A DNA stretch of 64,000 nt from Pristionchus mayeri (Eukaryota; Nematoda; Chromadorea; Rhabditida; Neodiplogasteridae), in NCBI GenBank assembly GCA_036245805.1, contig BTRK01000005.1, positions 6,944,001-7,008,000 of the forward strand, given 5' to 3'. Below the pieces are notes generated by a model. That model saw only the letters and a program-made list of their open reading frames with translations. It was not told the origin of the DNA and made no database searches. Positions 56,797 to 64,000 of this stretch are shown in pieces (position 1 is the first letter of the stretch; each line of letters begins with the position of its first letter). The position numbers and the translations under genes were made by a program.

Positions 56797-57154
56797 GGGG
56801 GGGGGGGTGACATTTGCACAACGGACATTTGCACAACAAATCGCCGCACGCTTGCGATTTGAGGTAGCGACTTGGGAGTAATTCATTGTTACTATTATGT
56901 GCTCCTCTACATTTGCATATATTAATCTTGTTACCAGGCGATCATGAGTTTTCACGTATAGGGGGTCATGGAAATGCACATTCCATGAACCCGGGGTCGT
57001 TGATTTGCAGTGAAACTCAAGTTCACCTGGTAACACGATTTATATATGCAAATGTAGGGGAACACATACTGGTAACAATGAACCAATTCCCAAGTCGCTA
57101 CATCAAATCGCAAGCGCGCGGCGATTTGTTGTGCAAATGTCACCCCCCCCCCCC
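56797..57154. mobile_element. foldback element with poly-G/poly-C ends, about 358 bp
   Basis: It begins with a run of G, then TGACATTTGCACAAC, and ends with the complement and a run of C. The arms continue AATCGC...GATTTGAGGTAGCGACTTGGG and complements to a CCATGAACCC / GGGGGTCATGG centre. The loop is short and non-coding. Confidence 0.9.
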
Positions 57155-57593
57155 GTTTCTCCCGTGGTTTGCTCGGTCTCTGACCTCTCTCGCATGCTGG
57201 GTTTCTGGGGTTACATTTGCCGACTTCCACCCTTATTCTTATCCTATTCCGGTCCTAAAGTTTAAGTGTCTCTTCTCTTCTCTCTCTAATTCGATCGTCT
57301 TGTACTCTTGCTTCCGGGATTAGGTTCATTGGTATTTATTATTAATATTTACGCGAGATATCAGCGGTAACAGGAACTCCGCCTGTTGAACGAATTGGAG
57401 CACAAAGCCTCGGTCGCACAATTCCCCCAAGCATTTGTGATATTTTCCCTAAACGCAATCTACCACTTTCACCCACTCACGAGAGTGTGAATTTGAAAAT
57501 CTCGTCAACAGTTTTGTTTTTCACCTGTAGTTTTAGTTCACCTGTCCATCTTAGCTTCGACCTAACGCTCTATACTATCGCGACATTTCATCG
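57155..57593. other. upstream region of the receptor gene
   Basis: No exon was recognised. A pyrimidine-rich stretch lies near 57260-57290. Confidence 0.4.
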
Positions 57594-59336
57594 ATGGTAT
57601 CAAGTGTGTATCTTTCGCTTGAAAACGAAAAGAATCTATTACTCGCCGAAAGAATAATATTTTGTCTGTCTTGCCTGCTCCATATCGCTGCCCTGGTCTG
57701 TCTCATTCGTGAGACACCTCGGCATCAGGCTGTAATAAGACAGTATCTACTTGCACTTCAGGTGTTGGAACATTTTATTAACTCTACTCATAACTACCTC
57801 TTTTATCGGAGGATGAATTTTGCAGATTTTAGTAATCGCTTCTGACTTCTACTTCTCGGTGCTATTCGAGCCTTTCCCAGTCATTCAAGTTTTCGCTGGT
57901 TATTGTGTTGAGGCTATGTGCCAATTTCTCCAACCTACATTTGTAGGGGTAAGCACTCAGAGAAACGGTGATACATGTTAATGGAATGAACACAACAAAT
58001 GCAACACCATCAATGGAAACAAAATTCCTTGCGAATGACTTGTATTTTTGGAATCAATTTAGGGCGTCTATCTTTCAATACTTGGTGCGATGACTTCGGT
58101 TATTGTCCTTTGCGGAATACACCGGCATCAAGTGATGATGAGAGGTCCATGGGTGCTGAGTAAGGTGAACGGAACTAGTATCTTCATGTTATTAATACAC
58201 GCTTTATCATCTCAACCGGCCAATAAAGTGTGTAGAATGAAGAACAAATTGTCCGCATTTCGAATGGTAACATTTTCAGCGGATTCGTACTCTGTTGCTT
58301 GTAATATTACCGATCTCTTTTTGCTGTCCATTCATCGCAGTTGCATCGTATCCTTTCGATCGCGAAGAGTCAGAGCGGCTACTGAATCAGGTATGGCGAA
58401 GAACTAGACGTTGAATGCCCAATTTCCGTTTTTTCACTAATTACATAGTTCGGACATAATCGTCCGAACCTACATTTCAGAGCGTTCCCGATGTGAATTG
58501 GATCAAAGATCGCGGCAATTATTTCATGATGGAGCGCACCCCTCTCACGATGTCGTTGTTGGCGGGCGGTCTCATGGTTGTGTATGCATTCTAACGTAAA
58601 CAAATGACAATTTTCAGTTCATTGCCTTATGTATCATTCTTGACGCCCTCCTATTTTCTCACGCGATTTCTAGAATTAAAGCAGATGTATGTTAGATTAT
58701 ATTCGCATATTATCCGATATTAGATGTTACAAAACACATTTCATTTCAGAATATCAAAAGCTAAACGCTTAAAAGAGCCATCAAATCTTCAGTAATTCGA
58801 GTGTTTGTTCAAGTAAAAAATTTGATTATTTTTTTAAATTAAATATTATATGCATTATAAACACATATCATAGAGAGTGTGTATAGAGAGTTTACGAAAA
58901 TACTATACTACGGCGCGTTTAAATCCATTACGAAAACAATTTTAAAATTGATTTTTTTTTAAATATTTTATTTATGCTATTAAATTTATTTTAAATTTAT
59001 TTTATTAATTTCATTTTCTTCGCTATGGCCCATGCTCCAGTTCTCCTCCTTCTCTTCCCACTGCTAATGTTTGCCCTGGAAATAGCTCATGACTTTCTCA
59101 GTTTCGGTAAGCGATCAGAACTCGGCACCGACATCTGCATTCTCTCTTCAGATCTTTGCATCATACTGATTTCCCTGATTCCCTTTCATCCCATCGTACA
59201 CAACGTCGTTCTCATTCTTATCGTACCTGAGTATCGCGCTTTTGTCGCGAAATGCCTCCATATGTCATGTGTAGAGAAAACTGTCATCCCTACCCCAGTC
59301 ACCCCAGTCTTGCCTCGTAAGCGTCAGACACAATAG
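57594..59336 (+). CDS. Srh/Sri-like serpentine receptor with a frame break before TM6-7
   Basis: Six exons close in phase 0: 57594-57761, 57826-57948, 58063-58164, 58280-58390, 58481-58576, 58618-58686. They encode TM1 (IIFCLSCLLHIAALVCLI), TM2 (LVIASDFYFSVLFEPFPVI), AGYC, TM3-4, and TM5 (FIALCIILDALLFSHAI). The FEP-PxI/L-x-x-x-AGYC pattern is characteristic of Srh/Sri chemoreceptors. The next exon (acceptor ends 58749) gives NIKS-stop in the phase demanded by the preceding donor. In another phase it reads ISKAKRLKEP, the expected loop. A further frame at 59025-59336 carries TM6-7 (VLLLLFPLLMFALEIAHDF, then HPIVHNVVLILIVPEYRAF). Either an unrecognised splice or a one-base lesion separates them. 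It may be a recent pseudogene. Confidence 0.65.
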
Positions 59337-59822
59337 GCCCGGCCTCGCCAACACTCCCCAATTATGTCATTGTCCTATGTGTAATTTATAGGCTGGAATA
59401 TTATGTTGTAAATTTTTAAAACATTCGGGAGAATTGTGAAATACACAACTTTCTCTATGGTGCGCATGACACTTTATTTTTAAATAGAACCTTCGTGCGC
59501 CGCCATCATCGCCTCTTCGGCCTCAGATAAATATTTATCGTCTCTCACATACCGCGTTCTCAGAAATACAATAAATTATTGTTTGATCGGCGCCCTATAT
59601 GGTCGTTGATACAACATTCCCTGCTATGTGTTAACTAAGATACTAATACCAGCGGCCCACTTAAATGCATTGCCTTTATCCTGGCGCGTCATGCTTCACA
59701 TATATTATATTAGTCCTCCAATCACTATTGTTGCGTTTAGTTGAGTCAATCTGCATGCTTAGGCGCCATTTTCTTTTCAGTATTTTATTAAAATTATGAT
59801 TTCAACAGATCTTTGTAGCACA
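59337..59822. other. intergenic between convergent genes
   Basis: AT-rich with no supported exon. It lies between the 3' ends of the receptor gene (+) and the - strand gene ending at 59823. Confidence 0.45.
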
Positions 59823-62287
59823 TTAATAATTGTCATGATCTGATTCCATGTCGATGTGCTTGATTTCGAATATTTTACGCCGCCCCCATCCGCCAACTCG
59901 AATTTCGATCTCATATTCACCATCTTGCTTATAGAAGTTGTAGGTTGAATCGATTTCAGCAGCAAAGTAGACGTGCTTGCCCGCTCCTAATATATGCTGA
60001 AAATGATCTGACTAGACCCTTTATGTCAAATATTGCATCATAAATATCACGCGTGTCACGTAAGAATCCAATAAAATCAGTGGGTCTTGTTCACAGTTTT
60101 TGACCCCATTGTTTCCCTGCATTTTTCGATAGCCCATAGGGTCCCCTACCAGATGCCATCAAGCATTGTACCAAATATTCGGTTTCAAAGGATTGGTAGG
60201 TCATGAAAGTTTAAAGGGGCCGAAAATTGCCAATTTTGAGGCTTCATAACTTCTTTCAAAGGCAATATTTTTACGAATTACTTACAGAGCGTGCTCCTAC
60301 CATCAGTGGGAACATACGTATTTCGTTGGTTCATGCGAAATCTAATTTGCATTTTTGTAAATCGAATTAATTTATTCATTTTCACCACAACTCGAAGCCG
60401 AAGGTTTTCAAGAGCTCAATCGATAGAGCTCGTCAAGACGAATCGAATGATATGCTGAATGTGGTAGCTACGGGGGTGCGGAAGCGAGATATTTGCATAA
60501 TTAGACAATTGTCGACGCCTAATTCCTCTGTTATTTCTTGCGCGACGTGTCATTTCGCCCTCTTATTATAGTGATAGTCCGCGAATGTAGCGGTGAGGGA
60601 TATCAATAGTTTCCCGTTCAGACCTAAGTAGTTTATTTGGCGTTTCGAACATAGCAGTCGTGGCCGAGTGGAGTGGATGCGGAAGTGTCGCCCGAACGCC
60701 GACGGTTCGCACCCCATGCATGACGTTTTTTTTTTTGCTTTTTGTTCGTACATCCGTGATCACTGTCAATGCGTAAATAATAATTTTACAACTTTTAATG
60801 TCATTTGGTCACCGAAGCATCTGAAAGTTGAATAAATGACGCTCCTTTTGCACGAAGAATCAACAATTGATTTTTTCAATGACCTATTTGGCAGATCTTG
60901 ACAATTTATCAGTGAAATCTGAGATAGCAACACAACGGAGACAGCTATCGAAATACCTCGTGATGTACAAATATTTTTTTAATTATTTTTCGCTCGCCTC
61001 TGAGAATCTTTTTTTTTTTTAAAATGTTTGTGTGTCAAAACATGATAACCACAGAATAAAATGTTTTAGTAGAACGTAGAATAATATTAGTGTGCGCAAT
61101 TATCGACATGAAAACATGGACGTAATCGGTTGAAACAATTCCGCTCCTCCGCTCCGCGCGACGATGAGTGAGAGGGCGAATGAGAGGGAGCAATGAGAGG
61201 GCGAAATGACACGTCGCGCAAGAAATAACAGAGGAATTGGGCGCCGAAAATTGTCTAATTATGCAAATATCTCGCTTCCGCACCCCCTAGCTACCACATT
61301 CAGCATATCATTCGATTCGTCTTGACGAGCTCTATCGATTGAGCTCTTGAAAACCTTCGGCTTCGAGTTGTGGTGAAAATGAATAAATTAATTCGATTTA
61401 CAAAAATGCAAATTAGATTTCGCATGAACCAACGAAATACGTATGTTCCCACTGATGGTAGGAGCACGCTCTGTAAGTAATTCGTAAAAATATTGCCTTT
61501 GAAAGAAGTTATGAAGCCTCAAAATTGGCAATTTTCGGCCCCTTTAAACTTTCATGACCTACCAATCCTTTGAAACCGAATATTTGGTACAAAGCTTGAT
61601 GGCATCTTGTAGGGGACCCTACTGGCTATCAAAAACCGGTGTCTATTAATTTTCGACGTTTTCACTGTGAACAAGCTTATTGGATTCTTACGTGACACGC
61701 GTGATATGTCCGTTTACGTACCTTACTAATTGTTTCAGAATCCTCAATAGAGATACGCACTGCGTTTCTCAGATCGATAACCGAGCATTTTCGCAATAAA
61801 ATATCGACTACAAACGCGATTAAGGAGCTCGATTCGCTAGTGAAAGGATGCAATGCATAACATACAATCCTTGATTTGATGTCCGTCACTCGTCTTAGAA
61901 ATTTATCTTAAAATACTCCAAATTAGCTTAGACGGAGATCTCTCTATGCAAACTTCAATATTTATGAGTAAACACACATGGCAAAACCAAGTCTTTCATG
62001 CAAGATATTTTCCAGAGATTCCCACACACGAATTTGCCAATGAATGCCAATGTGTTATCCCTGAAAGAAATTAAAATTACGAAACTTTATATATATGTTG
62101 TTTACATCAGTCAGTGATACGGATTTAATTAATGCGTTTTCGAAAAATATCGATGAAATTGTAAGGAAATCATCATCGCCATGCCTTGGCTTAAGTCTGT
62201 CAACAGTAAATTGATTCAATAGCGGCTTCATGGTATCAAGAAGCATTTGTTGTCCAATAGAACATCGAATGATAGGAATCACGTTAG
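59823..62287 (-). CDS. unassigned protein, C-terminal three exons
   Basis: Exons 62086-62287, 61722-61893 and 59823-59996 close in phase to a stop (TAA 59823-59825). The product reads CSIGQQMLLDTMKPLLNQF..., DFLTISSIFFENAL, RIVCYALHPFTSESSSLIAF, and a basic/acidic end (EIRVGGWGRRKIFEIKHIDM). The style recalls the C-terminal halves of nematode F-box genes, and an F-box exon lies close by on the other strand; this is only a suggestion. A possible upstream exon on - at about 62471-62640 (FTFIDPPAPIRAFIAVAVNR) could join through a GTAATA donor, but it lacks an acceptor. The final intron is almost wholly a foldback element. Confidence 0.6.
60044..61707. mobile_element. foldback element filling an intron, 1.66 kb
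   Basis: The left arm 60044-60565 and right arm about 61190-61707 pair over roughly 520 bases (ATATCACGCGTGTCACGTAA and complement at the tips; CGAAGCCGAAGGTTTTCAAG inside). It occupies 1664 of the 1725 bases of the intron 59997-61721. The unpaired loop of about 620 bases contains a tRNA-like segment and T runs. Confidence 0.9.
60655..60731 (+). ncRNA. tRNA-like segment with T-run, in the foldback loop
   Basis: GTCGTGGCCGAGTGGAGTGG is a good class II A box context. GACGGTTCGCACCCC is B-box-like. The first bases GTCGTG can pair with CATGAC at the 3' side, and a run of T (pol III-type stop) follows. The T arm pairs poorly, so a functional tRNA is unlikely. It is more probably a SINE or a tRNA relic. 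Confidence 0.35.
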
Positions 62288-62395
62288 CTGAATGGTATTA
62301 TCATATCACGAGTCTTCTGATAGAATGCATGAAAGCGGACAACTAGGAGTCCCAACTGAGTACACTCCTCGAGATATGTATACTCTAGCATAAAT

Positions 62396-62977
62396 ATGTC
62401 GAGGAGTTTGCTGAAACTTTTTCCGTCCCTAGTGCCGGGGGCTCATGCAATGAGAAGGCACGTGCTTTATTTAAACATAATATGCAATTGTATTACGAAT
62501 AAATCCGAGAAATCCTCTGACAATTCGTTTTGCGTCAGACCGAGAACGATTTACAGCGACCGCGATAAATGCTCGGATTGGTGCAGGAGGGTCAATAAAC
62601 GTGAATTCCAAGTCAAATTCATGTGGTGAGTAATGGAAAAATACCAAATTTAAAAGATAGTAACAGTGCATGAAGGGTTGATATTTTGAGGGAAAATGAG
62701 TATTGAGAAATATCAAAATATATAATGTGGCTAACTCTGCAGATCATGCAATTACTCATGTGTATATCAGGTTTACGGTTGGCGATTATATTGTCAGCGT
62801 TGTTCTTGATTGTCTTACACGACTGAATGATGATTTTAGCTGTTGTTCAAAGATTGAAGTATTTAAACTTACCGTTCTTATCTGCATGAGTATATTGTGG
62901 TCTAGGTTGTGCAAGACTGTGAGTAATGCTTTCGAATCATGCGAAAACATTGTCGATACTGATGGAAAAATCAGAAG
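62396..62977 (+). CDS. unassigned two-exon reading frame
   Basis: Exons 62396-62625 (ATG, basic, ending with a strong GTGAGT donor) and 62771-62977 (acceptor TATATCAG; helix-rich, LTVLICMSILWSRLCKTV, ending at a GTGAGA donor) join in phase. The - strand in the same place also has a candidate exon, so strand is uncertain. No family is recognised. Confidence 0.3.
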
Positions 62978-63087
62978 GTGAGATTTAAACAAATTTAAAA
63001 ATAATCGGGAACAATGCATCAAAAAGAATCGTATCGTGTCAGCCCCTCACAAGGCGACCATCATAATCGAATATGCCTCAAATTAGC

Positions 63088-63247
63088 TTATCTGATGAAT
63101 TCTCGGCGGGTTTCAAGCAATCGACCACTCATGAGATTCATTGCTTCCATGTGACATAGCTTAGGCAGTTGACACAGACCCAACAGTGGTCTCCCGCTTT
63201 CCCAATCTCGAAGTCGATAAGGATGTGTCATTGATGTTATATGCTTA
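63088..63247 (-). CDS. possible terminal exon, unassigned
   Basis: Acceptor CTAATTTCAG, then 52 codons ending in TAA (SMTHPYRLRDWESGRPLLGL ... RREFIR). Upstream exons would have to lie under the F-box gene on the opposite strand. Confidence 0.3.
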
Positions 63248-63347
63248 CTGAAATTAGTGAACTCATGTATGCATTTTCCCGAGCTGTCAGTTAGCAACGG
63301 TATTCACTTAACTTGGCCATACTTATCGCTTCACAGCTGTCCCTGCA

Positions 63348-64000
63348 ATGAGCTGTGAAGATGTCCCCATGAGAACTCTCGTGCTGGATCTACCAAATGA
63401 GCCCATAGTAGAGATATTCAAGTATCTCGACGTCCCCACTAGGTTCATGATGCGTCTGAACAAACGATTGGATCGTCTTCAACTTCCAGTTCCAAATCAT
63501 CTGGATATTATTAAATTCGGGGTGGGTTGGTTGCTTATGCTTGGAATATATAATACGCTCAGATCATTGGCATAAACAAAAGCACGCTATTCATACGATT
63601 GTGAAATGGGAAAATGATCTTTCGAACTGAAACAACATTCAATGACTGTAAGCACACACTTGGTCGTTTATCAGCAAACACAATCCTCAAGGAACTCAAT
63701 GTTTGTTCCGACCAGGTGCCATTATATCTAAATATTCTTCGGGGAACTATATCTTTCAGTTACACGTATCGCGATGCGCCGATTTATTCTTCAATTTCAA
63801 ATTCAAACAGCTGAAATTCGAACATGTTAGTGAACATATGATTACTCGCTTACGATTTTGATGTGTTTTCCAATTGTTTTCAGTTGCATTCGTGTGAGAC
63901 CTTCCAACTTCCTTCACATCGTTTGCGAAATCTAGCAAATAATGTTGAAACGATTCAAATCAACTGCATATGCACCTCTTTCACTGTTGAGAATTTGTTC
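63348..64000 (+). CDS. F-box protein, N-terminal part, runs off the right edge
   Basis: ATG at 63348 opens LDLPNEPIVEIFKYLDVPTR, then FMMRLNKRLDRLQLP, a clear F-box (LPxExxxxIFxYLD). F-box proteins bind Skp1 and act as substrate adaptors of SCF ubiquitin ligases in cytosol and nucleus. Exon 1 ends at about 63521 (GGTGGGT donor). Further + strand coding is seen at about 63660-63810 (HTLGRLSANTILKELNVCSD) and from 63884 (acceptor TTTTCAG; HSCETFQLPSHRLRNLANNV) to the window end. The exact acceptor of the second exon is unresolved. Nematode genomes hold large, rapidly changing F-box families of this shape. Confidence 0.65.

Overview
The window is nematode genomic DNA, most likely a diplogastrid such as Pristionchus. 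This rests on short introns with TTTCAG-type acceptors, genes split into many small exons, nematode-only chemoreceptor families (Str, and Srh/Sri-like), C-type lectin/CUB and vWA secreted proteins, CAP and F-box exons, small cysteine-rich secreted proteins, and a very heavy load of Tc1/mariner, foldback and LINE remnants. The mix resembles a fast-evolving chromosome arm. No operon, CRISPR, rRNA or prokaryotic feature was seen. All gene models come from reading splice sites, frame and intron phase by eye. Coordinates are exact where the phases close and approximate elsewhere.

0-15 kb: a cluster of fascin-like (beta-trefoil) genes on +. It holds a 3' end (33-188), a frameshifted relic (3826-4064), a complete seven-exon gene with signal peptide and one membrane span (4621-6143), a complete six-exon secreted paralogue (6772-9969), and a 5'-only paralogue (10459 on) that loses its homology next to a mariner end at 11419. 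Two exons of a CAP gene lie on - at 1056-1414. From 11.4 to 14.1 kb is mariner-type DNA.

14.7-21 kb: a truncated vWA gene (-) and, divergently, a C-type lectin/CUB gene (+). One lectin-gene intron is built from a 13-bp tandem repeat. 21.6-25.6 kb is a block of adjoining transposons: a mariner-type element, a 1.47-kb foldback and a dead DD37D transposase.

27-30 kb: a complete eight-exon Str-family chemoreceptor (-, 330 aa) with a CR1-like LINE in one intron. 30-35.5 kb is almost all foldback or terminal-inverted-repeat DNA. 36.7-40 kb is an array of small secreted cysteine-rich genes (-), with a fifth member at 47.8-48.8 kb. 41-47.8 kb is nested foldback/mariner DNA. At 49.2-50.4 kb is a 5'-truncated RTE-type LINE with a perfect 12-bp target duplication.

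52.2-56.4 kb: a four-exon secreted-protein gene (+) whose 3.2-kb last intron is a tandem array with tRNA-like boxes. 57.6-59.3 kb: a Srh/Sri-like receptor (+) with a frame break before its last helices. 59.8-62.3 kb: an unassigned - gene whose final intron is nearly all one 1.66-kb foldback. An F-box gene (+) runs off the right edge. The genes look like environment-facing functions (chemosensation, secreted immune/effector proteins, F-box adaptors) rather than one pathway. The main novelty is how mobile and foldback DNA has reshaped introns and splice sites.
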